Positions 53,573 to 61,877 of a stretch of DNA of 64,000 nt are shown piece after piece (position 1 is the stretch's first letter; each line of letters begins with the position of its first letter). A program made the translations under genes and the position numbers. Source of the stretch: Marivita sp. GTDB taxonomy: Bacteria > Pseudomonadota > Alphaproteobacteria > Rhodobacterales > Rhodobacteraceae. The notes beneath the pieces were generated by a model. It had not been told where the DNA came from, made no database searches, and saw nothing but the letters and a program-made list of their open reading frames with translations. Location: positions 1-64,000 of the forward strand of contig NZ_JALEGT010000072.1 in assembly GCF_022763305.1 (NCBI RefSeq), in the 5' to 3' direction.

Positions 53573-53857
53573 ATGTCGATTTCTCGCGACCGCGCAGAAC
53601 AGATCGCCATCAAGGCCATCGTCTGGCTTGCAGGCAATGACGACTTGTTGCCGGTTTTCATGGGCTCTACCGGCGCGGACGAAGCGGTGTTCCGTGAGGG
53701 CCTCGCAAAGCCCGAATTTCAGGCCTCCGTTCTGGATTTTCTGCTAATGGACGATGCTTGGGTGATTTCCTTCTGCGACACGGAAGGCATCCCCTACGAT
53801 CACCTCATGCAAGCGCGGGCAGCGCTTCCCGGTGGTCAGCAGGTGCATTGGACATGA
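53573..53857 (+). CDS. DUF3572 domain protein
   Basis: 94-residue protein with the DUF3572 pattern AIVWLAGNDDLLPVFMGSTG and PEFQASVLDFLLMDDAWVISFCDTEGI. It is a small family found near pleD-type genes in several alphaproteobacteria. Function unknown. The HAD phosphatase ATG overlaps its stop by 4 nt. The ribosome site is weak. Confidence 0.85.
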   Translation: MSISRDRAEQIAIKAIVWLAGNDDLLPVFMGSTGADEAVFREGLAKPEFQASVLDFLLMDDAWVISFCDTEGIPYDHLMQARAALPGGQQVHWT

Positions 53858-54564
53858 CGCCAGCCGATCCGCAGACAATCGAGGCGATTCTCTTCGACAA
53901 GGATGGCACGCTTTTCGACTTTGGGGCGACGTGGAACGCCTGGGCCAAATCGCTTCTGCTGCGTCTTGCCGAGGGCAACGAGGCGCGTGCGGCAGCGCTG
54001 GGGCAGGTGATCGGTTTCGACTGGGCGGCAGGCGTGTTCAACGCGGACAGCCTGGTGATCGCAGGCACGCCCGACGAAGTGGTCGAAACATTGTCGCCCG
54101 CCTGTCCGACACTGTCGCGGGCAGAGCTTCTTGCCCTAATCAACGAAGAAGCGGCCGCCGCACCCATGGCTCCAGCTGTCCCCCTGGCGCCGTTGCTGGA
54201 TCGTTTGATCGCTGCCGGACTGCGTCTTGGTGTGGCCACGAATGATGCCGAAGCGCCCGCTTTCGCCCATCTCGATTCCGCCGGCGTGCGGGACCGATTC
54301 GCGTTCATCGCAGGATCGGACAGCGGTCACGGGGCAAAGCCCGAACCGGGTCAGCTGCTGGCCTTCTGTTCCGCCGTCGGTGTCACGCCGGACCGGGCGC
54401 TGATGGTCGGGGACAGCACGCACGACCTGATCGCGGGGCGCGCTGCCGGGATGCGGACCGTCGCGGTCCTGACCGGTCTTGCCGGACGCGCCGAGCTTGA
54501 GCCCTTTGCCGATCTGGTCTTTCCGAACATCGGTCATCTTGCAGACTGGCTTGGTCTGCACTGA
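53854..54564 (+). CDS. HAD-superfamily hydrolase, phosphoglycolate phosphatase-like
   Basis: 236-residue HAD phosphatase. Motif I is ILFDKDGTLFDFG, motif II VATNDAEAP, the Lys of motif III lies near GAKPEPGQL, and motif IV is MVGDSTHDLIAGRAAG. The cap is of the small helical type. Likely a 2-phosphoglycolate-type or general phosphatase. It is coupled to the DUF3572 gene by a 4-nt overlap. Confidence 0.87.
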   Translation: MTPADPQTIEAILFDKDGTLFDFGATWNAWAKSLLLRLAEGNEARAAALGQVIGFDWAAGVFNADSLVIAGTPDEVVETLSPACPTLSRAELLALINEEAAAAPMAPAVPLAPLLDRLIAAGLRLGVATNDAEAPAFAHLDSAGVRDRFAFIAGSDSGHGAKPEPGQLLAFCSAVGVTPDRALMVGDSTHDLIAGRAAGMRTVAVLTGLAGRAELEPFADLVFPNIGHLADWLGLH

Positions 54565-54663
54565 TCGCCGACGAAAAGACCAAAAGCGACCGCATGAGTC
54601 GTGTTCCGGCAGGATAACCCGTCTCTGCGATGCCTAGCTAAAGTGGCAACGCAGGAGAATGCC

Positions 54664-56223
54664 ATGACAGAGGCCATCACACGCAAACGCAGGAGCGGAG
54701 GGCGGTCTGGACATGCCGTGCGCCGCGGGTCGTCGGTGATCGAACAGCTGCCTTGGAGCCTGCCGATCAACATCGACCGCCCGACAGAGCCTCTCAGCGA
54801 AGAAGGTGTGGCGCGGGTTCACGATGCGGCCATGATCATTCTCGAAGAGATCGGGATCGAATTTCTGAATCCCGAGGCGGTGCGCGTTCTCAAGGACGCT
54901 GGCTGCACTGTTGACGGCGAAAACGTACGTATGGGACGCGATTTCGTGATGGAGTGGGTGGGCAAAGCGCCCCGCTCGTTCACTATCACCCCGCGCAATG
55001 TGGACCGGAAGATCGTTGTCGGAGACGGGCATATCCTCTTTGGCAACGTGTCGTCGCCGCCCAATTACTGGGACATGGAAATGGGCCGAAAGGTGCCCGG
55101 CACGCGCGAGATGTGCCGCAATTTCCTCAAGCTGTCGCAGTATTTCAACTGCATCCACTTCGTTGGCGGCTACCCTGTCGAACCGGTCGATATCCATGCC
55201 AGCGTCCGCCATCTGGATGTGCTCTATGACAAGCTCACTCTGACCGACAAGGTCGCGCACGCCTATTCGCTGGGCAAGGAGCGTGTCGAGGACGTGATGG
55301 AGATGGTGCGCATCGCCGGTGGTCTGTCGCACGAGGAATTCGACGCCAGCCCGCGCATGTACACCAACATCAACTCGACCTCGCCGCTCAAGCATGACCA
55401 TCCGATGATGGACGGCTGGATGCGCTGCGCCGCGCGCGGGCAGGGGTGCATCGTCACGCCCTTCACCCTTGCCGGGGCGATGGCGCCCGTCACGATGGCG
55501 GGGGCTGTCGCGCAATCGCTGGCGGAAGGTCTGAGCGCCATTGTTCTGGCCCAGATCATCAACCCCGGTGCGCCCTGCGCCATCGGCACCTTCACATCGA
55601 ACGTCGATATGAAATCCGGCGCGCCGGCCTTTGGCACACCGGAATACATCCGCGCCACGCAAATGACCGGCCAGATGGCCCGCTTTTACGGTCTGCCGCT
55701 GCGATCCTCGGGCGTCTGTGCGGCCAACGTGCCGGATGGGCAGGCGATGTGGGAAACCGAGCACAGCCTCTGGGCCGCCATCCAGTCGGGCACCAACCTT
55801 GTCTACCACGCCGCCGGGTGGCTCGAAGGCGGGCTGATCGCCAGCCCCGAGAAATTCGTCATGGATTGCGAGGTGATCCAGCAGTTGATCCGCTACATGG
55901 ATCCGGCGATCTGCGACGTCAGTGATGACGGTCTGGGCCTCGAGGCGATCCGCGAAGTGGGCAGCAACGGACATTTCTTCGGCACCAAACACACGCAGGA
56001 ACGCTACACGACGGCGTTCTATCAACCCTTCCTGTCCGACTGGAAGAACTACGAGGCCTGGGAAGCTGCGGGCAGCATCTGGACGCCGGAACGGGCCCAT
56101 GTGATGTACAAGGCCATTCTCGAGGAATTCGAGGCGCCGCCGATGGATGAAGCCATCCACGAAGAGCTGCTGGCCTTCGTCGAACGCCGCAAAGCCGAAG
56201 GCGGCGCGCCAACGGATTTCTGA
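54664..56223 (+). CDS. MttB superfamily corrinoid methyltransferase, non-pyrrolysine
   Basis: 519-residue member of the trimethylamine methyltransferase superfamily. The ORF is uninterrupted, so it lacks the amber-encoded pyrrolysine of archaeal MttB. Conserved blocks include LLEEIGIEFLNPEA-like EEIGIEFLNPEAVRVLKDAGC, NINSTSPLKHDHPMMDG, and TFTSNVDMKSGAPAFGTPEY. Non-Pyl members demethylate quaternary amines such as glycine betaine (MtgB). AGGAG precedes the ATG. No corrinoid protein or methyltransferase II gene is adjacent. The substrate is unknown. Confidence 0.85.
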   Translation: MTEAITRKRRSGGRSGHAVRRGSSVIEQLPWSLPINIDRPTEPLSEEGVARVHDAAMIILEEIGIEFLNPEAVRVLKDAGCTVDGENVRMGRDFVMEWVGKAPRSFTITPRNVDRKIVVGDGHILFGNVSSPPNYWDMEMGRKVPGTREMCRNFLKLSQYFNCIHFVGGYPVEPVDIHASVRHLDVLYDKLTLTDKVAHAYSLGKERVEDVMEMVRIAGGLSHEEFDASPRMYTNINSTSPLKHDHPMMDGWMRCAARGQGCIVTPFTLAGAMAPVTMAGAVAQSLAEGLSAIVLAQIINPGAPCAIGTFTSNVDMKSGAPAFGTPEYIRATQMTGQMARFYGLPLRSSGVCAANVPDGQAMWETEHSLWAAIQSGTNLVYHAAGWLEGGLIASPEKFVMDCEVIQQLIRYMDPAICDVSDDGLGLEAIREVGSNGHFFGTKHTQERYTTAFYQPFLSDWKNYEAWEAAGSIWTPERAHVMYKAILEEFEAPPMDEAIHEELLAFVERRKAEGGAPTDF

Positions 56224-56290
56224 CCGTCCGCAATTTGCCGTTTCTTAAGACCTGACTGCCATGGTGTGCCTCAAACAGAAGGCGCATCCC

Positions 56291-56887
56291 ATGCACGGTC
56301 TCATCTTTCGCACGCTCGAAGCCTTTGTCTCGGATGTTTTTGGTCCGGACCACTGGGTGCGGGCTGTGGCCCTGGCCGACCTGCCTGTCACCTCGTTCGA
56401 GGCGATGCTGCAATATGACGCCGGGTATTTCCCCAGCTTGCTTGAGGCATGTGTCACGGTGCTGGATCGACCCGGGTCCGTGATCCTCGAGGATCTGGGG
56501 GCCTATCTCATCATTCATCAGAACCATGCTTCGGTGCGGCGTCTGATGCGGTTCGGCGGCGATACATTCGCGGAACTTCTGCAGTCCCTTGGCGATCTGC
56601 CTGACCGGACCCGCCTCGCGGTTTCTGGTCTGGACCTGCCAAGCATCCTTGTGCAGGAAACCATACCGCAAAGCTTCACGATCCAATGTGCGGACAATCC
56701 GATGGGGTTTGGGCACATCATGGTGGGATTGCTGCGCGCGATGGCCGATGACTACGGAACGCTTGCCCTGCTTGACCATCGCGGCCTGCGGAACGGGGCC
56801 GAGATCATCGAGGTGCAAGTCATCGAAACCGCCTTTGCCGATGATCGCGGCTTTTCATTGTCGGTTGCCCATGGGGCACATCACTAA
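56291..56887 (+). CDS. H-NOX (heme-NO-binding) family protein lacking heme ligands
   Basis: 198-residue protein with the H-NOX N terminus MHGLIFRTLEAFVSDVFG and the fold pattern to about 180 residues. By alignment by eye to sGC-beta and Thermoanaerobacter H-NOX, the proximal His is Pro104 (LGDLPDR) and the YxSxR motif positions are Ile131, Cys133 and Asp135. So the classic heme ligand and propionate contacts are missing. The ATG at 56291 has GAAGG upstream. The GGDEF gene starts on its stop codon (TAATG). The pair likely forms a sensor/cyclase unit, but the ligand is not obviously NO. Confidence 0.85.
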   Translation: MHGLIFRTLEAFVSDVFGPDHWVRAVALADLPVTSFEAMLQYDAGYFPSLLEACVTVLDRPGSVILEDLGAYLIIHQNHASVRRLMRFGGDTFAELLQSLGDLPDRTRLAVSGLDLPSILVQETIPQSFTIQCADNPMGFGHIMVGLLRAMADDYGTLALLDHRGLRNGAEIIEVQVIETAFADDRGFSLSVAHGAHH

Positions 56888-57903
56888 TGATCGCCGCACC
56901 TGCCCTCTTGCACGCCATCCGTCCGCTCCATGTCTGCATCGGGCCAACCGGTCATATTCGGCAAGTCGGCAAAAGCTTCTCAAAGCTTGGCATAAACGAT
57001 CCAACCGGCTGCCGGTTTCTCGAAGTGTTCGAAATCCTGCGACCCGCCCGACCATCCTCCATGTCGGACCTGCGTCGCCTGACCGGAGAGGTCCTGCGCC
57101 TGCGCCTTCGGCAGGAACCCGAGATCGGCTTCCGGGGTCTGGTGATCGACGACGAGGCACAGGGCTTGATCCTCGATCTGTCGTTCGGCATCGCCGTGGT
57201 TGATGCGGTGCAGCGCTTTGGCCTCACGGCGCAGGATTTTGCGCCCGGCGATCTGGTGATGGAACTGTTGTTCCTGCAAGAGGCCAAATCCAGCGCAATC
57301 GCAGCCTCTTTCAGTCGCAACGCGCGGCTGAACGGGGCGCGGCTCGCCGCTGAAACCGATGCAATGACCGATGGTCTCACAGGGCTGCACAACAGGCGCG
57401 CGCTCGACGCGGCGCTGGCCCGGCTTGGACAATCAAATACCGAATATGCGATCCTCCACATGGATCTCGACCGCTTCAAGCAAGTCAACGACACGCTGGG
57501 TCATGGCATCGGGGACAGTGTTCTCAAACGGGTTGCCCTGATCCTGCGCAGCCACACGCGGCAGGACGATCTGCTGATCCGAGCGGGTGGGGACGAATTC
57601 GTCATCGTGTGCCCGGGCCTGACCGACCACCTGCGCCTGACAGAGCTGGCCATCCGTTTGATCGGTGACATCTCCGAACCGGCGCAGATCGACGGACAGG
57701 ACATCACGATCGGGGCCAGCATTGGCATCGCCGTGTCTGCCGCAACGGCGCGTTGTGATCCCGTGACCCATCTCTCTCGTGCCGACGTGGCGCTCTATGC
57801 CGCCAAGAGGTCAGGCCGGGGGCAATACCGCTTCTGGTCCACCGATATGGGCGAGTGCCTTGCATCGCTGGATCTCGAGGACGCTCAGCCAAAGGCCATG
57901 TGA
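56887..57903 (+). CDS. Diguanylate cyclase with N-terminal HNOBA domain
   Basis: 338-residue protein. The N-terminal region (about 8-130, LLHAIRPLHVCIGPTGHIRQVGKS) resembles the heme-NO-binding-associated (HNOBA) domain, then a coiled segment (FLQEAKSSAIAASFSRNARLNGARLAAETDAMTD) leads to GGDEF (about 160-325). The active site RAGGDEFVIV is intact, with an RxxD (RQDD) inhibitory site five residues upstream. It synthesises c-di-GMP, probably under control of the H-NOX-like partner encoded immediately upstream with a 1-nt overlap. Confidence 0.9.
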   Translation: MIAAPALLHAIRPLHVCIGPTGHIRQVGKSFSKLGINDPTGCRFLEVFEILRPARPSSMSDLRRLTGEVLRLRLRQEPEIGFRGLVIDDEAQGLILDLSFGIAVVDAVQRFGLTAQDFAPGDLVMELLFLQEAKSSAIAASFSRNARLNGARLAAETDAMTDGLTGLHNRRALDAALARLGQSNTEYAILHMDLDRFKQVNDTLGHGIGDSVLKRVALILRSHTRQDDLLIRAGGDEFVIVCPGLTDHLRLTELAIRLIGDISEPAQIDGQDITIGASIGIAVSAATARCDPVTHLSRADVALYAAKRSGRGQYRFWSTDMGECLASLDLEDAQPKAM

Positions 57904-57951
57904 CGGCACAGTGCGCTTGCAACCCTTTCCCACGTCGCGCATTGTTGCTGC

Positions 57952-59298
57952 ATGGGTCTGATTTTCCGCCTGATTTTTCTGAGCAGTCTTTTTGTCCTGA
58001 GCGTTCATGAGGCACCGCTTCAGGCGCAGACCGCAGATCAGCCCACAGGCACCATCACCGTCGAAGACAGCGCCGAACAGGACGCCGCCATCGCCAATCG
58101 CATCCGCGAAATCCTGATGGAACTCGACGGGTATGAAGACGTCACGGTCACCGTCAATTCCGGGATCGTCACGCTGCGGGGCACAGCCCTTGATGGTCCG
58201 GCAGTCACCCGGCTGAATGAAATCGCAGGCCGCGTCGAAGGGGTCGTGACCATCGAAAACCGGGTGCAGGAAACCACCGACGTGGTGCGCCGTCTTGACC
58301 CTGCGCTCGAACGGTTCCGCGCCCGGTCCAAGCAGTTCGTCAATTACCTGCCGCTTCTCGCCATCGCGGCCGCCGCGTTTGCGCTTGTCGTCGCGGTCGG
58401 CTTTCTGATCGCCCGCCTGAAACGGCCATGGGACCGGATCGCGCCAAATGCCTTCATTGCCGACATCTACCGGCAGGTGATCCGCATCGCCTTTATTCTG
58501 GGTGGTCTGGTGATCGCGCTCGACATCCTTGGGGCCACGGCCCTTCTTTCGACCATCTTGGGTGCTGCCGGGATCATCGGTCTGGCCATCGGGTTTGCCG
58601 TGCGCGACACGGTCGAGAATTTCATCGCGTCGATCATGCTGTCGATTCGCCAGCCCTTTCGCCCGAATGATCAGGTCGAGATCGAAGGCGACATCGGCAA
58701 GGTCATCCGCCTGACCAGCCGCGCCACGATTCTGCTCAGCTTTGACGGCAATCACATCCGCATTCCCAACGCGACGGTCTTCAAGAGCAGGATCGTGAAC
58801 TACACGCGGAATGACGAAAGACGGTTTCTCATCAGCCTCGGTGTCGCCTATGACACCGACCTCGCACGCGCGCAGGATCTTGCGCTGCAGACTGTCACGT
58901 CGCTGCCGTTCGTCATTGATGAACCTGCCCCCGCCGTCTGGATCGAAGAACTGGGGGACAGCGCGGTGATCCTCAACGTGGCCGGCTGGATTCGCCAGCA
59001 CGAAACCAGCTATCTCAAGGCCCGGAGCGAAGCATGGCGCCTCTGCCTTGCCGCATTCGACCACGCCGGAATCGTGATGCCGGAAACCACGCTGCGGATC
59101 GTCGGAGTGGGCGATGCGCCGGCGCCACAGTCAGCCCCCCGATCGCCCGGGTCGACAGCCGCCGCCGTGGCCGCCGCGACCGCCACGATCGGCGATGTCG
59201 AAGCCGCCATGGACAAGGAACTCGAACGGATCGTCGCCACCGAACGCGCCGAAAAGCGGGGGGACGATCTCCTCAAGAAAGACGCGCCGGAAGAGTAG
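57952..59298 (+). CDS. MscS-type mechanosensitive channel with BON domain
   Basis: 448-residue membrane protein. A signal peptide (ending near LQAQT) precedes a BON domain (about 40-105, VTVTVNSGIVTLRGTALDGPAVTRL). Three or so membrane helices follow (about 125-220) and then the MscS pore/beta domain (GAAGIIGLAIGFAVRDTVENFIASIMLSIRQPFRPNDQVEI, RIPNATVFKSRIVNY). The C-terminal tail is Ala- and Glu-rich. It gates ions under membrane tension. It is a standalone gene before tRNA-Gln. Confidence 0.92.
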   Translation: MGLIFRLIFLSSLFVLSVHEAPLQAQTADQPTGTITVEDSAEQDAAIANRIREILMELDGYEDVTVTVNSGIVTLRGTALDGPAVTRLNEIAGRVEGVVTIENRVQETTDVVRRLDPALERFRARSKQFVNYLPLLAIAAAAFALVVAVGFLIARLKRPWDRIAPNAFIADIYRQVIRIAFILGGLVIALDILGATALLSTILGAAGIIGLAIGFAVRDTVENFIASIMLSIRQPFRPNDQVEIEGDIGKVIRLTSRATILLSFDGNHIRIPNATVFKSRIVNYTRNDERRFLISLGVAYDTDLARAQDLALQTVTSLPFVIDEPAPAVWIEELGDSAVILNVAGWIRQHETSYLKARSEAWRLCLAAFDHAGIVMPETTLRIVGVGDAPAPQSAPRSPGSTAAAVAAATATIGDVEAAMDKELERIVATERAEKRGDDLLKKDAPEE

Positions 59299-59361
59299 GA
59301 AAATTTTCGGATTCCGGGTCTTGATCCCGCTCTCAGAGCGGCGTAAGTACGCCCGCACGGT

Positions 59362-59436
59362 TGGGGTGTAGCCAAGTGGTAAGGCAACGGTTTTTGGTAC
59401 CGCGTACCGTAGGTTCGAATCCTACCACCCCAGCCA
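59362..59436 (+). tRNA. tRNA-Gln (anticodon TTG)
   Basis: 75-nt cloverleaf: acceptor TGGGGTG pairing with CACCCCA, D arm GCCAAGTGGTAAGGC, anticodon loop TTTTGGT with anticodon TTG, T arm GTAGG-TTCGAAT-CCTAC, discriminator G and encoded CCA. The anticodon stem has an A-C mismatch at its outermost pair (27-43). It decodes CAA (and CAG by wobble). Confidence 0.95.
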
Positions 59437-59468
59437 GTTTGTCCTGACAACTCCCCGCTACACCCGTC

Positions 59469-60155
59469 TTAGACGCCGATATAGGTGGTCGAGACCTCGG
59501 GGGTGATGTCGCTGAATCCGCCGGACCACACGGTTTGTCCACGGGCGAGGATCACGGCGCGGTCTGACACCTGTGCCAGTTCCCGGACCGATTTGTCGAT
59601 CAGCAGAATCGCTGTCCCGGTCTCTTGCTTCAACCGAGCGATGGCGGCCCAGATTTCCTGACGGATGATCGGGGCAAGGCCTTCGGTCGCCTCATCGAGG
59701 ATCAGGAGTCGCGGGTTCGTCATCAGCGCACGCCCGATGGCCAGCATCTGTTGTTCCCCGCCCGACAGGGACGCGGCGCGCTGGTGGCTCCGTTCTCCGA
59801 GCCGCGGAAAGAGGTCCGCGATGCTGCGCAAGGTCCACTCACCCGGTTGTGCAGCCGCGATCAGGTTTTCCTCGACCGTCAGATCGCGGAAACAGCGACG
59901 TCCTTCGGGGGCCAGACCGATCCCCAGACGCGCGACCTTGTGGCTGGGCAGCCCGTGAAGCGGCTGCCCGGCAAAGCGCAACCCGCCCTCTGACGCGATC
60001 ATGCGGCAGATGGCCTTGACGGTAGTCGTCTTGCCCATGCCGTTACGGCCCATGAGCGCCACAACCTCGCCCTCGGCCACCTCCAGCGTCACACCGAACA
60101 GCACCTGTGCCACGCCATAGCGGGCGGTCAGATTCTCGACGGACAGCAGCGTCAC
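59469..60155 (-). CDS. livF: Branched-chain amino acid-type ABC transporter ATPase
   Basis: 228-residue ABC ATPase of the LivF subfamily. The Walker A is GRNGMGKTT, signature LSGGEQQMLAIGRALM and Walker B LLILDEATEGLAP. It starts at GTG overlapping the livG stop by 4 nt. Last gene of a five-gene Liv-type importer on the reverse strand, facing tRNA-Gln. Confidence 0.93.
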   Translation of the reverse strand: MTLLSVENLTARYGVAQVLFGVTLEVAEGEVVALMGRNGMGKTTTVKAICRMIASEGGLRFAGQPLHGLPSHKVARLGIGLAPEGRRCFRDLTVEENLIAAAQPGEWTLRSIADLFPRLGERSHQRAASLSGGEQQMLAIGRALMTNPRLLILDEATEGLAPIIRQEIWAAIARLKQETGTAILLIDKSVRELAQVSDRAVILARGQTVWSGGFSDITPEVSTTYIGV

Positions 60156-60901
60156 GCTTCTTCCCCCAGATAGGCCTCGCGTACGGCGCGGCTCTGACGG
60201 ATCTCGTCGACCGTGCCTGTGGCGATCACCTGACCATAGACCAGCACGCTGATCCGGTCGGCGAGGGCAAAGACGGCGTCCATGTCGTGTTCGACCAGCA
60301 GGATCGGAGCCTCTGTCCTGAGTTGGTCAAGGAACGCGGTCAAAAGTTTTGACCCTTCCGCCCCAAGCCCGGCCATCGGTTCGTCCATGACAAAGGCTTT
60401 GGGTGACAGGGTCAGCGCCACGGCGACTTCAAGCTGACGGCGTTGCCCGTGTGACAGCTCGGCACAGCGCGTGTGCCGGTGCTCGATCAGTCCAACACGT
60501 TCCAGCGCCGCTTCTGCCTTGGCGGTCAGGGATGCGTCCGACAGCGCCCGCGACCAGAAGCGCCATGGATTGCCCGATGCCCCCAAAGCGCCCAGCACGA
60601 CATTCTCAAGCACGCTGTCTTCCATCGCCAGCGCCGAGATTTGGAAGGTGCGCCCCAAACCAGCCCGCGCGCGGGCCTGCGTGCTGTCCAGCGTCACCTC
60701 GCGCCCCAACAGATGCACCGATCCTGCGTCCGGCCGCAAACCACCGCAGATCTGCGCGATCAAGGTCGACTTGCCTGCGCCGTTCGGGCCGATGATGGCG
60801 TGGATTTCCCCTGAGCGCAGGTCGATGGACACATCGTCGGTCGCGGTCAAAGCGCCGAAGCTCTTGCGCAGATTGCGCGTGGCAAGGATTGGCTCAGACA
60901 T
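60152..60901 (-). CDS. livG: Branched-chain amino acid-type ABC transporter ATPase
   Basis: 249-residue ABC ATPase of the LivG subfamily with Walker A GPNGAGKST, signature LSHGQRRQLEVAVAL and Walker B FVMDEPMAGLG. It pairs with LivF to energise LivHM. It overlaps livM by 8 nt. Confidence 0.93.
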   Translation of the reverse strand: MSEPILATRNLRKSFGALTATDDVSIDLRSGEIHAIIGPNGAGKSTLIAQICGGLRPDAGSVHLLGREVTLDSTQARARAGLGRTFQISALAMEDSVLENVVLGALGASGNPWRFWSRALSDASLTAKAEAALERVGLIEHRHTRCAELSHGQRRQLEVAVALTLSPKAFVMDEPMAGLGAEGSKLLTAFLDQLRTEAPILLVEHDMDAVFALADRISVLVYGQVIATGTVDEIRQSRAVREAYLGEEA

Positions 60902-61877
60902 GCGCGCCCTCCTTGCCGGTCAGAAGGCCAATGATCCCACCGCGCGCAAACAGCACGATCGCCAGCAGGATCAGGCCCAGATAAACGTGCCAGAACTCGG
61001 TCAGGGCACCCAGCCAATGCTCTAGCGCCACAAAGAGGCACGCCCCGATGACGGGGCCATAAAGCCGACTAACGCCGCCAATGATGATGAGCACGATCAA
61101 TTCGCCTGAAAGCTGCCAACTGAACATGGTGGGCGACACGAACCGGTTGAGATCGGCAAAAAGCGCCCCCGCGAGCCCGGTGATCGCGCCCGAGATCACA
61201 AATGCCACCAGCTTGAGCCGCATCGGGTTCAGGCCCACGGTCTCGACCCGCGTCGGCACCTGCCGGGCGGCGTTCAGTGCCAGACCGAACGGCGCGTTCT
61301 GAAGCTGGGCGTTCAGGAACAGGACAATGCAGAGCAGCACAAAGCACAGGCCGAAGAAATGGATCGGCACCAGCGTGTTCAGGCCGGGAAAGCCGTTGCG
61401 CACATAGATCGACAGCCCGTCTTCGCCGCCATAGGTGCTCCAGGAAATGGCGAAGTAGTAGAACATCTGCCCGAAAGCGAGGGTGATCATGATGAAATAG
61501 ACACCCGAGGTGCGCAGGCTCAGCAGACCAATGATCCACGCGGCAAGGGCGGACACGACGACCGCCGCCAGCCAGATGATCGGCATGGATTTCGTGCCGG
61601 CAAGGCTTAGCCCGAACAGATCGAGAGAGGTATAGGTCTGCGCGTGATAGGCGAGGATACCCATCGCATAACCGCCCAGACCAAAGAACACCGCGTGCCC
61701 AAGGCTCACCAGCCCGCCGATACCAAGCGCGATGTTCAGACCGACGGCGGCGATCGCAAGGATCACGGCGCGCGTCACAAGGGTGATCGTGAATGGCTCA
61801 TCGACGACAATGGCCCAAAGTGGCACCGCCAGAAGCCCCGCGAACACGATCCAGTTGACCAGCCGTTCCGGGATCAT
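60894..61877 (-). CDS. livM: Branched-chain amino acid-type ABC permease
   Basis: 327-residue inner-membrane permease with about eight to nine hydrophobic segments (AAVGLNIALGIGGLVSLGHAVFFGLGGYAMG is the typical opening; AITGLAGALFADLNRFVSPTMF near the end). It overlaps livH by 4 nt and livG by 8 nt. Confidence 0.93.
   Translation of the reverse strand: MIPERLVNWIVFAGLLAVPLWAIVVDEPFTITLVTRAVILAIAAVGLNIALGIGGLVSLGHAVFFGLGGYAMGILAYHAQTYTSLDLFGLSLAGTKSMPIIWLAAVVVSALAAWIIGLLSLRTSGVYFIMITLAFGQMFYYFAISWSTYGGEDGLSIYVRNGFPGLNTLVPIHFFGLCFVLLCIVLFLNAQLQNAPFGLALNAARQVPTRVETVGLNPMRLKLVAFVISGAITGLAGALFADLNRFVSPTMFSWQLSGELIVLIIIGGVSRLYGPVIGACLFVALEHWLGALTEFWHVYLGLILLAIVLFARGGIIGLLTGKEGAHV

Noticed and set aside
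54634-56160. 508-codon reverse ORF antisense to the MttB homologue
   Set aside because: Shadow of a well-supported gene, rich in Arg/His/Gly without motif.
54664-56223. Possible pyrrolysine (UAG) readthrough in the MttB homologue
   Set aside because: The ORF has no in-frame stop before its TGA, so no pyrrolysine is involved.
57811-59064. 417-codon reverse ORF antisense to the MscS gene
   Set aside because: Shadow; the MscS pore motif is on the other strand.
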